The translations under genes and the position numbers were made by a program. Below the pieces are notes generated by a model that searched no databases, was not told the DNA's origin, and saw nothing but the letters and a program-made list of their open reading frames with translations. Source: Firmicutes bacterium CAG:124 (GTDB lineage Bacteria > Bacillota > Clostridia > Oscillospirales > Oscillospiraceae). From it: 38,262 bases of DNA. Shown here piece by piece: positions 17,386 through 25,630 of this stretch; within the stretch, counting starts at the first letter, position 1; every line of letters starts with the position of its first letter. The DNA lies in NCBI GenBank assembly GCA_000432135.1, contig HF990569.1, positions 7,876-46,137 on the forward strand, read 5' to 3'.

Positions 17386-18321
17386 ATGGACAGGATCATC
17401 TGCGTCGTCGGCCCGACGGCCTCCGGCAAGACGAAGCTTGCCGTGCAGCTTGCGAAGCTGTACGGCGGCGAGGTCGTCTCCTGCGATTCCATGCAGATCT
17501 ACAAACACATGGACATCGGCACGGCCAAGCCCACAAAAGAGGAGATGGAGGGCGTGCACCACCATCTCCTGGACATGGTCGAACCGGGTGAGGATTTTTC
17601 CGCCGGAAAATACGTGCAGCTGGCAGACAGCTGCGTGCAGGACATTTTATCGCGCGGCAGGACCGCCGTCATCGCGGGCGGCACGGGGCTGTATGTCGAC
17701 AGCCTCATCGCGGGCCGTTCATTTGCGCCCGTCCCGCAGACCGGCAGGCGCGAAGCGCTTGAAACGCAGCTGCGCGAAAACGGCGGAGAGGCCATGCTGG
17801 CGCGTCTGCGCGAAATTGACCCGGAGGCCGCTGCGCGGCTCCATCCGGCGGACGAAAAGCGCATTGTCCGCGCGCTGGAGGTCTATGAAGAAACCGGCAA
17901 GACCATCACGCAGCACAATCTGGAAACGCAGGCCATCCCCCCGCGCTACCGGCCCGTGTGGCTGGGGCTTGATTACAGCGACCGCGCCGTTTTGTACCGG
18001 CGCATCGATCTGCGGGTCGACAAAATGCTGGAAGACGGGCTGCTGGACGAAATTCGCGCGCTGCTCGCCCTCGGCGTCAGCCCGAAGGCGACCGCCATGC
18101 AGGCCATCGGCTATAAAGAATTTTTTGGATACTTAAACGGCGCGTGCACGCTGGACGAAGCCGCTGCGCTCTGCAAGCAGCGCTCGCGCAACTACGCCAA
18201 GCGGCAGCTGACCTGGTTCCGGCGCAATCCGGACATTCACTGGCTCCGGCTGACGGGCACGGAAGATTTTTCGGAGGTTCTTTCCGCCGCTCGACAGAAT
18301 ATTCCTTTTTCCGCATTTTGA
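17386..18321 (+). CDS. miaA: tRNA dimethylallyltransferase MiaA
   Basis: Transfers a dimethylallyl group to A37 of tRNAs, the first step before MiaB. It is 311 residues. The P-loop GPTASGKT is at residues 9-16, followed by SCDSMQIYKHMDIGTAKP, HHLLD, AGGTGLYV and the tRNA-binding QRSRNYAKRQLTWFR. The ATG lies two bases after the mutL stop, so the two are translationally coupled. hfq follows after about 100 nt, the usual order in Gram-positive bacteria. Confidence 0.97.
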   Translation: MDRIICVVGPTASGKTKLAVQLAKLYGGEVVSCDSMQIYKHMDIGTAKPTKEEMEGVHHHLLDMVEPGEDFSAGKYVQLADSCVQDILSRGRTAVIAGGTGLYVDSLIAGRSFAPVPQTGRREALETQLRENGGEAMLARLREIDPEAAARLHPADEKRIVRALEVYEETGKTITQHNLETQAIPPRYRPVWLGLDYSDRAVLYRRIDLRVDKMLEDGLLDEIRALLALGVSPKATAMQAIGYKEFFGYLNGACTLDEAAALCKQRSRNYAKRQLTWFRRNPDIHWLRLTGTEDFSEVLSAARQNIPFSAF

Positions 18322-18333
18322 ATATGGTACGAT

Positions 18334-18425
18334 ATGGGTATCAGATCATTGGGGAGGCTCTGATGCAATGGACAAGGGCATTGGATCAGAGGCTCCCATA
18401 TAAAGAAAAGGAGCCGATACCCATG
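18334..18425 (+). promoter_or_regulatory. Structured hfq leader that can pair the start codon
   Basis: ATGGGTATC (18334-18342) is perfectly complementary to GATACCCAT (18416-18424), which includes the first two bases of the hfq ATG. Between them a strong hairpin (18352-18397) pairs GGGAGGCTCTGATGCAATG with CATTGGATCAGAGGCTCCC, 17 of 19 positions. The ribosome site AAAGGAG (18407-18413) lies just inside the outer helix. No T-run follows the hairpin, so it is not a plain terminator. Confidence 0.55.
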
Positions 18426-18650
18426 CAAAAAACAACAGAGAATTATCAGGACGTTTTTCTGAACCAGGCCCGCAAGGACCGCACGATGCTGACCGTTTTT
18501 CTGATGAACGGCTTTCAGATGCGCGGCATTATCACGGGCTTTGACCAGTTCGTGATCATGCTGCAGTCCGACGGGCGGCAGCAGATGATCTATAAGCACG
18601 CGGTGTCTACCATGACGCCCGCCATGCCCGTCCACCTGACGCAGGGCTGA
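18423..18650 (+). CDS. hfq: RNA chaperone Hfq
   Basis: A 75-residue Sm-like protein forming the hexameric ring that binds small RNAs and mRNAs. The Sm1 region is seen in QDVFLNQARKDRTMLTVFLMNGFQMRG and the Sm2 motif in IYKHAVSTM. There is almost no C-terminal tail, as usual in Firmicutes. AAAGGAG at 18407-18413 fixes this ATG; upstream in-frame ATGs would add sequence unrelated to Hfq. The leader has a notable structure that can occlude the start codon, suggesting autogenous or RNA-mediated control. Confidence 0.96.
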   Translation: MQKTTENYQDVFLNQARKDRTMLTVFLMNGFQMRGIITGFDQFVIMLQSDGRQQMIYKHAVSTMTPAMPVHLTQG

Positions 18651-18682
18651 GCACCGTTCTTGCTCCTGCGGGAAGGAGCGCT

Positions 18683-19891
18683 ATGAAGCAAGGCAAATCC
18701 TATTTTACAGTCATCCTCTGGATCCTGCTGGCCGCGATCGCCGCGTATTTCGGCTATCACGTGATCAGCAGTCTCTATGCACCCCTTATGACGGCCACCG
18801 TCACACCATACGAAGCCGGGGCGGGCTACTACGCCTCCGGCTTTGTCGTGCGTGAGGAGGAGCTTTTATATTCGCAGTACGGCACGACCGTTCTGAGCTG
18901 TGCCGAAGGCGCGCACGTGGCCGCGAACGACACCGTCGCCACCGGCTACCGCTCCGAGGACGCACGGCTCCGGCAGACGCGCATGGACGAGCTGTCCGGC
19001 CAGATCGAGCAGCTTCAGTACGCGTGGAGCGCCGTCTCCAGCGTCTACGATCAGGCTGCGCTCGACGCGGACATCGCGGATGCGCTTGCGCAGCTGAGCC
19101 GGTACCTGGCGCTGCGCGACATGAATTCCGTCTCCGATCTTTCGCCGGAGCTCAAGGGCTTCATCCTGCGGCGCACGGGAAGCGACGCCGACAGCGGCAC
19201 GCTGCAATCGCGCATCAGCGCCCTGCAGGCGGAGCTGGATACGCTTGAGGCGCAGTCTGCGGGCGATACCAGCGCCATTTCCGCGGGCAGGGCCGGAACA
19301 TTTTCCGCCGCCGTCGACGGCTATGAGGCCGTGCTGACGCCGGAACGGCTGATGGACATGACCGTTGCGGAATTTGAGGCCGTCCAGCCGGACGAGGCGG
19401 ACGCCCACGCCATCGGCAGGCTCATCACGTCCACGACCTGGTATTACGCCTGCGTCGTGCCCGCAAGCGAGCTTTCCGATGTGGAGGAGGGCGACCGCGC
19501 CACGCTGACCTTCGCCCGCGATTATTACCAGCCGGTCACCATGCGCGTGGAGCGTCTGGGCGAAAACGAGGCAGGCTCCCGGCTGCTGGTCCTGTCGTCT
19601 GACCGGGCATTGCAGAACGTAACACTCCTGCGGCAGCAGTCGGCGGAGATTGTCTTCACGTCCTACGCCGGGCTGCGCGTCCCAAAGTCCGCCGTCCGTG
19701 TCGAAAACGGTCAGACGGGCGTGTATATCCTCGAAGGGACGCTCGCCAAGTGGAAGCCCATCACCATTCTCCACGATACCGGCGAAAGCTATGTCGTCAC
19801 GCTCGACACCAGCTCGACCAACAACCTCTGGCCGGGCGACGAGCTGATTATCAACGCGAAAAATCTATACGATGGAAAGGTCGTCAACTGA
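18683..19891 (+). CDS. HlyD-like membrane-anchored protein of the division cluster
   Basis: A 402-residue protein with one N-terminal membrane anchor (about residues 8-30) and an extracytoplasmic body resembling HlyD/membrane-fusion adaptor proteins. A short barrel-sandwich-like start (GYYASGFVVREEELLYS), an Ala/Gln/Leu-rich helical middle (about 90-200) and a C-terminal beta region (VPKSAVRVENGQTGVYIL) are visible. GGAAGGAG precedes the ATG. It lies directly before yggS, sepF and divIVA, an arrangement I recall from related Clostridia, so a role at the envelope during division is plausible but unproven. No partner transporter is adjacent. Confidence 0.75.
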   Translation: MKQGKSYFTVILWILLAAIAAYFGYHVISSLYAPLMTATVTPYEAGAGYYASGFVVREEELLYSQYGTTVLSCAEGAHVAANDTVATGYRSEDARLRQTRMDELSGQIEQLQYAWSAVSSVYDQAALDADIADALAQLSRYLALRDMNSVSDLSPELKGFILRRTGSDADSGTLQSRISALQAELDTLEAQSAGDTSAISAGRAGTFSAAVDGYEAVLTPERLMDMTVAEFEAVQPDEADAHAIGRLITSTTWYYACVVPASELSDVEEGDRATLTFARDYYQPVTMRVERLGENEAGSRLLVLSSDRALQNVTLLRQQSAEIVFTSYAGLRVPKSAVRVENGQTGVYILEGTLAKWKPITILHDTGESYVVTLDTSSTNNLWPGDELIINAKNLYDGKVVN

Positions 19892-19892
19892 T

Positions 19893-20594
19893 ATGTCTAC
19901 AATTGCTGAAAATATCGCGAATATCCGCGCCCAGATGGCTGAGGCCGCAAAAAAAGCCGGACGCGACCCATCCGAAATTCTGCTGTGCGCCGCGACGAAG
20001 ATGAACGACGCCGAGCGCGTGAAGGAAGCCGTCGCCGCAGGCGTCGACTGCTGCGGCGAGAACCGCGTGCAGGAGATCCAGGCCAAGCGCCCGCTGGGCG
20101 CGTACACGGGAAAGCCCCTGCACTTCATCGGCCATCTGCAGACCAACAAGGTCAAGTATCTCGTCGGCGTGGTCGATCTCATTGAGTCCGTCGACCGGCT
20201 GGAGCTGCTGGAGTGCATCGAAAAGCAGGCGGAAAAGCTGGGCGTCGTGCAGAACATTCTCTTTGAGGTCAACATCGGCAATGAGGAGAGCAAATCCGGC
20301 TTTACCCCGGCCGAGGCCGCCGCGCTTGCCGCCCGAATGGCCGATTTTCCGCACACGGCGCTCAAGGGTCTGATGGCAATTCCCCCTGTGAGCGAATTTC
20401 CGGGCGAAAATTGCAGATATTTTGCCGAAATGCGCAATCTTTTTGTTGACATAAGGGCAAAAAAATACGATAATGTGTCCATGGAATGCCTGTCGATGGG
20501 CATGAGCGACGATTTTGCCGACGCCATCGCCGAAGGCTCGACCATGGTGCGCATCGGCACCGCAATTTTTGGCAAACGGAACTATAACATCTGA
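19893..20594 (+). CDS. yggS: YggS/YlmE family pyridoxal-phosphate homeostasis protein
   Basis: A 233-residue single-domain alanine-racemase-fold protein that binds PLP and keeps vitamin B6 and amino-acid pools balanced. The PLP lysine is Lys36 in LLCAATKMN. GENRVQEIQAK, HFIGHLQTNKVK, GNEESKSGF and MSMGMSDDFADAIAEGSTMVRIGTAIFG-type blocks complete the family. I chose ATG 19893 because the family N-terminus begins there and GGAAAGG lies in the end of the preceding gene; the two genes are separated by one base. It is part of the sepF-divIVA division cluster. Confidence 0.95.
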   Translation: MSTIAENIANIRAQMAEAAKKAGRDPSEILLCAATKMNDAERVKEAVAAGVDCCGENRVQEIQAKRPLGAYTGKPLHFIGHLQTNKVKYLVGVVDLIESVDRLELLECIEKQAEKLGVVQNILFEVNIGNEESKSGFTPAEAAALAARMADFPHTALKGLMAIPPVSEFPGENCRYFAEMRNLFVDIRAKKYDNVSMECLSMGMSDDFADAIAEGSTMVRIGTAIFGKRNYNI

Positions 20595-20651
20595 CCGACA
20601 CGCCGACACGGCACAATTACATAGAATAGCAAATCTGGAGGATACATTACA

Positions 20652-21194
20652 ATGGGATTTATGGATGACCTGAAGAAGCTCACGAAGCCGTATACAGAAG
20701 ACGACGACGATTTTGATGAATTCGACGACGACGCCCGCCCCAGCCGGCCTTCCCGTTCGTCCTCGGCGCCGAAGCCCTCGTATCGCAGCAGCTTCGATCT
20801 GGACAGCGATGAGTTTTCCTCGACCGGCAGCAGCGCTTCCACCGGCCGCCGGACACTCGGAGGCAATAACGCCGCCGGTACGCAGAGCGGCAAGGTCGTG
20901 AACATTCACGCCACGGCCCAGCTGCAGGTCGTGCTCGTCAAGCCCGACCGCTTTGACAGCGTGACCGAGATCGCGGAGCATCTGCGCAGCAAGCACGCGG
21001 TCGTCCTCAATCTGGAATCCACGAACAAAGACGTCGCCCGCCGTCTGGTCGATTTCCTGTCCGGCTGCGCCTATGCGCTCGACGGCAAGATCAAAAAGAT
21101 CGCCATCAGCACCTACATCATCACGCCGTACAACGTCGACTTCGTCGGCGACAATCTGATGGACGAATTGGAAAACAACGGCGTCTATCTCTAA
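20652..21194 (+). CDS. sepF: Cell division protein SepF
   Basis: Membrane-associated partner of FtsZ that bundles and anchors the Z-ring. It is 180 residues. The N-terminal MGFMDDLKKLTKPY can form the amphipathic membrane helix. An acidic, Ser-rich disordered linker follows (about 15-80), then the DUF552 ring-forming domain from KVVNIHATAQLQVVLVKP to YNVDF. GGAGG precedes the ATG. It sits between yggS and divIVA, the standard Gram-positive order. Confidence 0.96.
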   Translation: MGFMDDLKKLTKPYTEDDDDFDEFDDDARPSRPSRSSSAPKPSYRSSFDLDSDEFSSTGSSASTGRRTLGGNNAAGTQSGKVVNIHATAQLQVVLVKPDRFDSVTEIAEHLRSKHAVVLNLESTNKDVARRLVDFLSGCAYALDGKIKKIAISTYIITPYNVDFVGDNLMDELENNGVYL

Positions 21195-21215
21195 TCGTAC
21201 AAGGGGGCAGCGTCC

Positions 21216-21992
21216 ATGTTCACACCGCAGGAAATTCAGGAGCAAACCTTCTCCAAGGCCGTCTTCGGCGGCTATGATATGCAGCAGGTCGACGATTTTC
21301 TCGAACCGCTGACCGACGACTACATCACGCTCTATAAGGAAAATTCCGTGCTCAAGGCCAAGATGAAGATCCTGGTCGAAAAGCTGGAGGAATACCGCGC
21401 GCAGGAGACGAAGCAGTCCACTGCCGCAGCTGATGCAGAGGCCAAAAGCGCCCAGCTGCTCAAGGAAACGCAGGCGCGGTGCGCCGCCATGCTGCAGAAC
21501 GCGGAGGTCAACGCGCAGGCCAATGCGCAGGTCAACGCCGCGAACGTGCAGCTTGCGCAGCTCAATCAGCAGCTGCACGCCGAGCAGGAGCGGCTGGATT
21601 ACGCCAAGCAGACCGCGCTGAATTTCATCTCCGTGGTCGAGCGCGACATTCAGGGCCATCTGGAGCTGCTTGAAACGCTCAAGGCCCGCGATCTGACGCG
21701 CGAAGCCGCGCCTGCGCAGCCGCAGCCTGCGCATGAAAAGCCCTACGACTGGCAGGCAGAGCAGCCCGCAGCGCCCGCTCCCGCTCCCAGTGAGGACGCA
21801 GAGAAAATCGCGACGGAGATCTCCGACAACCTCGAAAAGCTGATCGGCAGCGACAGCGGAGCCGAAACGAAGACCGCCTCCGCGCCCGCACTGTCCAAGC
21901 AAAGCGCACGCCCCATGCACCCCGAAAGCGCGACGATCAAATTTGAAGATCTCAAATTTGGCCGCAATTACGACCCGACATCATCGAAGTAA
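21216..21992 (+). CDS. divIVA: DivIVA-domain cell-pole/division protein
   Basis: A 258-residue coiled-coil protein that senses membrane curvature at poles and septa. The N-terminal lipid-binding motif is FGGYDMQQVDDFLEPL (about 17-32). A long Ala/Gln/Glu/Leu-rich coiled coil covers roughly 40-155, including the repetitive AEVNAQANAQVNAANVQLAQL segment. The tail is Pro/Ala-rich and low complexity before a conserved-looking ATIKFEDLKFGRNY end. GGGGGCAG precedes the ATG. It is the last gene of the division cluster, ended by a strong terminator. Confidence 0.93.
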   Translation: MFTPQEIQEQTFSKAVFGGYDMQQVDDFLEPLTDDYITLYKENSVLKAKMKILVEKLEEYRAQETKQSTAAADAEAKSAQLLKETQARCAAMLQNAEVNAQANAQVNAANVQLAQLNQQLHAEQERLDYAKQTALNFISVVERDIQGHLELLETLKARDLTREAAPAQPQPAHEKPYDWQAEQPAAPAPAPSEDAEKIATEISDNLEKLIGSDSGAETKTASAPALSKQSARPMHPESATIKFEDLKFGRNYDPTSSK

Positions 21993-22000
21993 GCCGTGCA

Positions 22001-22030
22001 AAACTCCCCCACCCGCGGTGGGGGAGTTTT
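22001..22030. terminator. Strong bidirectional terminator after divIVA
   Basis: A perfect 13-bp stem, AAACTCCCCCACC / GGTGGGGGAGTTT, with a CGC loop, ends in TTTT on the plus strand and mirrors to a T-containing end on the minus strand. It separates the convergent divIVA and GIY-YIG genes. Confidence 0.9.
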
Positions 22031-22390
22031 CTATCCTTCGCTGTGCAGTGCCGCCAGCAGCGCGTTCAGGCGCAGCTCTTCGTCCGTGCGGCGGAGATAG
22101 ACACGCCCGCTCAGCCTTTCCGCGAACAGCGCCTCCGGCGCTGCTTCTCCTGCGGCCAGCATCCGCTTTTTTGCGGGCGGGAGCGTCTTGAGGAACGCTT
22201 CCAGCCGTGCAGCGGCTGCGTGATCCTCCGCCTGATAGAGTGCGGCGAGGGCTTCGGGCGGGTGGGCACGCGTGTATTTTGCGCAGGCCGCGCCGCCGGA
22301 CGCGTGCTGCCGCAGGCGCTTTTCCATGTCGGCAGCAATGCCGGTATACAGACTCCCGCCCCGGCAGCGGAGCATATAGACGAAATACAT
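22031..22390 (-). CDS. GIY-YIG nuclease-domain protein
   Basis: A 119-residue protein of the YhbQ/UPF0213-like GIY-YIG family. The domain starts at once with YFVYMLRCRGGSLYTGIAADMEKRLRQH, holding the two GIY-YIG-type strands and the downstream Arg/His. KYTRAHPP and the LEAFLKTLP block follow. About 35 residues at the C-terminus exceed the usual domain length and end in a Leu/Arg-rich helix-like stretch. Its ATG overlaps the rsmA stop by one base (TAATG), so translation is coupled to rsmA. Such proteins are thought to act on DNA repair substrates, but the role here is unknown. Confidence 0.88.
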   Translation of the reverse strand: MYFVYMLRCRGGSLYTGIAADMEKRLRQHASGGAACAKYTRAHPPEALAALYQAEDHAAAARLEAFLKTLPPAKKRMLAAGEAAPEALFAERLSGRVYLRRTDEELRLNALLAALHSEG

Positions 22391-23244
22391 TACAGCTCCG
22401 TCAGCGCGTTCGCGATCGCGGCGAAGCCCGGAATATCCAGCGTCTCCCCGCGCACCGTGGGCGCAAAGCCGCAATCTTCGATCACGGCGGCAAGCGCGGG
22501 CTTGTCAAACTGCGAAAGCCCGGATGAAAGCGCGTTCAGAAGCGTCTTCCTGCGCTGGGCGAACGCTGCGCGAACGACCTTGAAGAACATGGTCTCGCTT
22601 TTGATCTCGCAGACCGGCTCTTTCCGCATGGTGAGCTTTAAAACCGCGCTCGTGACCTTCGGCTGCGGGATGAAGCAGCTTGCCGGTACGTCGAACAGCA
22701 GCTCCGGCTCGGCGTAATACTGGCAGAAGACGCTGAACGCGCCGTAATCGCCCTTGCCTGCGGGCGAGCAGATGCGCTGCGCGACCTCCTTCTGCACCAT
22801 GACGGTCACGGCCTCGAACGCACGGCTCTCCAGAAGCGCTGCCAGCACGGGCGTCGTGATATAATACGGCAGATTCGCGCAGGCCATTGGGCGCAGGCCC
22901 GCGAATTCCTCCTGTACCAGCGCGGAAATGTCCGTTTTCAGAATGTCACCGAAGATAATTTCCAGATTTTCGTTGCCCGCCATCGTCTCGGCCAGCACGG
23001 GCTGGAGCGTCCGGTCGACCTCGACCGCGACGACCTTTTTCGCGTACCGGCACAGCTGCTGCGTCAGCGGCCCGATGCCGGGGCCGACCTCCAGCACGCC
23101 GCACGTCTCGTCCACGCCGGATTCCAGCACGATGTTCTGCGGCACCCAGCTCTGCGTCAGGAAATTCTGCCCCTTGGCCTTGGAAAAATGGAATCCGTGC
23201 CGCGCGAGCAGCGCCTTGATCTCGTTGATATTACAAAGGTCCAT
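22390..23244 (-). CDS. rsmA: 16S rRNA dimethyladenosine transferase RsmA (KsgA)
   Basis: Dimethylates two adjacent adenosines near the 3' end of 16S rRNA late in 30S assembly. It is 284 residues. Visible blocks are AKGQNFLTQ, the SAM-binding EVGPGIGPLTQQL, the acidic AVEVD, FGDILK, the catalytic ANLPYYITTP (NLPY) and SCFIPQPKVTSAV. GGGAGG precedes the ATG, and a TTGCAA-17-TATCAT promoter lies just upstream. It is divergent from the thrS T-box promoter and followed by an overlapping GIY-YIG gene. Confidence 0.96.
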   Translation of the reverse strand: MDLCNINEIKALLARHGFHFSKAKGQNFLTQSWVPQNIVLESGVDETCGVLEVGPGIGPLTQQLCRYAKKVVAVEVDRTLQPVLAETMAGNENLEIIFGDILKTDISALVQEEFAGLRPMACANLPYYITTPVLAALLESRAFEAVTVMVQKEVAQRICSPAGKGDYGAFSVFCQYYAEPELLFDVPASCFIPQPKVTSAVLKLTMRKEPVCEIKSETMFFKVVRAAFAQRRKTLLNALSSGLSQFDKPALAAVIEDCGFAPTVRGETLDIPGFAAIANALTEL

Positions 23245-23273
23245 AGTCGGCCTCCCTGTCTGATTCTGAGGCT

Positions 23274-23302
23274 ATGATACCAGAAAAAAAGCCGGTTTGC
23301 AA
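23274..23302 (-). promoter_or_regulatory. Promoter of rsmA
   Basis: On the minus strand, TTGCAA (23297-23302), a 17-nt spacer, then TGGTATCAT with the -10 at 23274-23279 (TGN-extended). Confidence 0.7.
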
Positions 23303-23325
23303 CGCATTTCCGTGTCCGCGGGGGA

Positions 23326-23354
23326 TTGACAGAACCCCGGAAACGTGCTATTGT
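23326..23354 (+). promoter_or_regulatory. Promoter of the thrS T-box leader
   Basis: TTGACA (23326-23331) and TATTGT (23349-23354) are spaced by 17 nt. Transcription should begin about 23361, at the start of the T-box leader. Confidence 0.75.
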
Positions 23355-23360
23355 AGCATC

Positions 23361-23612
23361 CAGAAAAGGCTGAGACGAAGACACGTCCCGGCACCGGCAG
23401 CGCATCACAGAGAGAGGCTCGTATGCTGCAAGAGCCTTTGCGCGGCCCGCCCGGATACCGCTTCTGAGCCGCGGCGCGGAAATGCGCCGCCGGGTTCTCC
23501 CGTTACAGAGACACAAAGCGACGGATGTTTTTTCGTCCGTAAGCAGGGTGGAACCGTGGAGCGTACAGCGCCTCACCCCTGAAACGACAGGGGTAAGGCG
23601 TTTTTGTTTTGC
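23361..23612 (+). ncRNA. T-box leader (threonine tRNA-sensing riboswitch)
   Basis: Senses uncharged tRNA-Thr and switches between terminator and antiterminator ahead of thrS. The invariant T-box AGGGTGGAACCGTG is at 23545-23558. The terminator pairs GCGCCTCACCCCTG (23568-23581) with CAGGGGTAAGGCG (23588-23600) followed by TTTTTGTTTT. A stem-III-type hairpin (ACGGATG...CGTCCGT) lies at 23521-23540. The likely specifier codon is ACC at 23457-23459 on the 3' side of stem I; that position is an inference from layout. Confidence 0.93.
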
Positions 23613-23640
23613 CCCAAATCAATTTAGGAGGCAGAAAACC

Positions 23641-25434
23641 ATGTCCGAAAACAATGAATTCTCGTTTGAAAACCCGCAGTACCGCAAAACGTACTGGCAC
23701 ACCTGTTCCCACGTCATGGCGCAGGCCGTCAAGCGCCTGTGGCCGGAGGTCAAGCTGGCCATCGGCCCGTCCATCGACAACGGCTTCTATTATGACTTCG
23801 ACGCTCCGTTCAACTTCACGCAGGAAAATCTCGACGCCATCGAGGCCGAGATGCGCAAGATCTGCAAGGAAAAGCTGAAGCTCGAGCGATTCGAGCTGCC
23901 GCGCGAGGAAGCCATCAAATATATGCAGGAAAAGGACGAGCCGTATAAGGTCGAGCTGATCAACGATCTGCCCGAAGATGCGCACATCTCGTTCTACACG
24001 CAGGGCGAGTTCACCGACCTCTGCGCAGGCCCGCATCTGGACTCCACCGGCCGCATCAAGGGCAACGCCATCAAGCTGACGCAGTGCTGCGGCGCATACT
24101 GGCGCGGCGACTCCAAGCGCAAGATGCTGCAGAGAATCTACGCCGTCGCATTCCCGAAGAAGGAAGAGCTTGACCAGTATCTGGCCGAGCAGGCAGAAGC
24201 CCTCAAGCGCGACCATAACAAGCTGGGCCGCGAACTGGAATACTTCACGACGGTCGACTGCATCGGCCAGGGCCTTCCCATTCTGCTGCCGAAGGGTGCG
24301 CGCGTCATTCAGCTGCTGCAGCGCTGGGTCGAGGACGTCGAACAGGCGCACGGATACCTGCTGACCAAGACGCCGCTCATGGCCAAGCGTGAGCTTTACA
24401 AGATCTCCGGCCACTGGGATCACTATCTCGACGGTATGTTCGTCCTCGGCGACCCGCAGGATGAGACGAAGGAGTGCTTCGCCCTGCGTCCGATGACCTG
24501 CCCGTTCCAGTATCAGGTCTATCTGAACCGCGGCCGCAGCTACCGCGATCTGCCGATGCGCCTCGGCGAAACGTCCACGCTGTTCCGCAATGAGGACTCC
24601 GGCGAAATGCACGGCCTCATCCGTGTGCGTCAGTTTACGATCTCCGAGGGCCATCTGGTGCTCCGCCCGGATCAGCTGGAGGATGAATTCCGTGACTGCC
24701 TCGATCTTGCCAAGTATTGCCTCAGTACAGTCGGCCTGCTTGATAAGTGTACGTTCCGCTTCTCCCAGTGGGATCCCGCGAACCCCAAGAACAAGTACGA
24801 GGGCACCAAAGAGCAATGGGATCACGCGCAGAGCGTCATGGCAAAGATCCTCGACGATCTCGACGTCAAGTACGATATCGGCATCGACGAAGCCGCGTTC
24901 TACGGCCCGAAGCTCGATATCCAGTATAAGAACGTCTACGGCAAGGAGGACACCCTCGTCACCATCCAGATCGATATGCTGCTGGCTGAGCGCTTCGGGA
25001 TGTACTACACCGATGAAAACGGCGAGAAGAAGCTGCCGTATATCATCCACAGAACGAGCCTTGGCTGCTACGAGCGCACGCTGGCCTACCTGATCGAGAC
25101 GTATGCCGGTGCGCTGCCCACGTGGATGGCGCCGGAGCAGGTCCGCTTCCTGCCGGTCACGGACCGCGCTGTTGACTACTGCAAGGAGCAGGCCGCAAAG
25201 CTCACCGCGCAGGGCTACCGCGTGACGGTCGACACCCGCAGCGAGAAGATCGGCAAGAAGATCCGCGACGCGCAGATGGAGAAGATCCCTTATATGCTCG
25301 TCGTCGGCGACCGCGATATCGAAGCCGGTACCGTCTCCCCGCGCAACCGCGCAGACGGCGACCTCGGCGCCATGACGCTTGATGCCTTCACCGCCGTCCT
25401 CAAGGACGTTGTGGACAACAAGCTGAAAAAGTAA
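23641..25434 (+). CDS. thrS: Threonine--tRNA ligase
   Basis: Charges tRNA-Thr with threonine. The 597-residue protein starts directly at the editing module (HTCSHVMAQAVK, then TDLCAGPH) and lacks the usual N-terminal TGS domain of about 60 residues. The class II catalytic core follows: RPMTCPFQ with the zinc Cys, MHGLIRVRQF with the zinc His, and IIHRTSLGCYER with the third zinc His. The C-terminal anticodon domain runs from about QVRFLPVTD to the end. TAGGAGG at 23625-23631 sets the start; the longer upstream frame lies in the T-box RNA. Regulation is by the T-box. Confidence 0.95.
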   Translation: MSENNEFSFENPQYRKTYWHTCSHVMAQAVKRLWPEVKLAIGPSIDNGFYYDFDAPFNFTQENLDAIEAEMRKICKEKLKLERFELPREEAIKYMQEKDEPYKVELINDLPEDAHISFYTQGEFTDLCAGPHLDSTGRIKGNAIKLTQCCGAYWRGDSKRKMLQRIYAVAFPKKEELDQYLAEQAEALKRDHNKLGRELEYFTTVDCIGQGLPILLPKGARVIQLLQRWVEDVEQAHGYLLTKTPLMAKRELYKISGHWDHYLDGMFVLGDPQDETKECFALRPMTCPFQYQVYLNRGRSYRDLPMRLGETSTLFRNEDSGEMHGLIRVRQFTISEGHLVLRPDQLEDEFRDCLDLAKYCLSTVGLLDKCTFRFSQWDPANPKNKYEGTKEQWDHAQSVMAKILDDLDVKYDIGIDEAAFYGPKLDIQYKNVYGKEDTLVTIQIDMLLAERFGMYYTDENGEKKLPYIIHRTSLGCYERTLAYLIETYAGALPTWMAPEQVRFLPVTDRAVDYCKEQAAKLTAQGYRVTVDTRSEKIGKKIRDAQMEKIPYMLVVGDRDIEAGTVSPRNRADGDLGAMTLDAFTAVLKDVVDNKLKK

Positions 25435-25440
25435 TCGACC

Positions 25441-25476
25441 ACACCCGCCCCTGTCCGGCTGGACATGGGCGGGTGT
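25441..25476 (+). terminator. Hairpin downstream of thrS
   Basis: ACACCCGCCC pairs with GGGCGGGTGT, and an inner GTCC/GGAC pair sits in the loop. No T-run follows, so any termination would be weak or factor-assisted. Confidence 0.5.
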
Positions 25477-25501
25477 AACGGTCTGCGCTTCATCGGTACG
25501 C

Positions 25502-25529
25502 TTGACAAATCAGAAGTGTCTGGTATAAT
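25502..25529 (+). promoter_or_regulatory. Promoter of the putative antitoxin RNA
   Basis: TTGACA (25502-25507), a 16-nt spacer, then TGGTATAAT with the -10 at 25524-25529. This is the closest match to consensus in the window, yet no protein-coding frame follows on this strand. Confidence 0.85.
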
Positions 25530-25535
25530 AAAAAT

Positions 25536-25630
25536 AGCAAGAGCGCTGCCGGCAAACGGTTAGCCCCCTCTGGCGATTAGGTCAAAAGAAGTAACCGCGA
25601 GTTGGAAGCTGGGCGGTTACTTCTTTTTGT
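25536..25630 (+). ncRNA. Putative type I antitoxin RNA, convergent to the toxin gene
   Basis: A roughly 95-nt RNA is predicted from the strong promoter to the terminator AAGAAGTAACCGC / GCGGTTACTTCTT followed by TTTTT (stem 25587-25626). Its last 14 or so bases are antisense to the 3' end of the 27-codon toxin frame on the other strand. This convergent, 3'-overlapping layout is known for txpA/RatA and bsrG/SR4-type systems. Its 5' part resembles the toxin mRNA leader in the same sense. Confidence 0.7.

Noticed and set aside
18352..18397. Rho-independent terminator between miaA and hfq
   Set aside because: The hairpin is strong but is followed by ATATAAAG, not a T-run, and a good hfq ribosome site follows within 10 bases.
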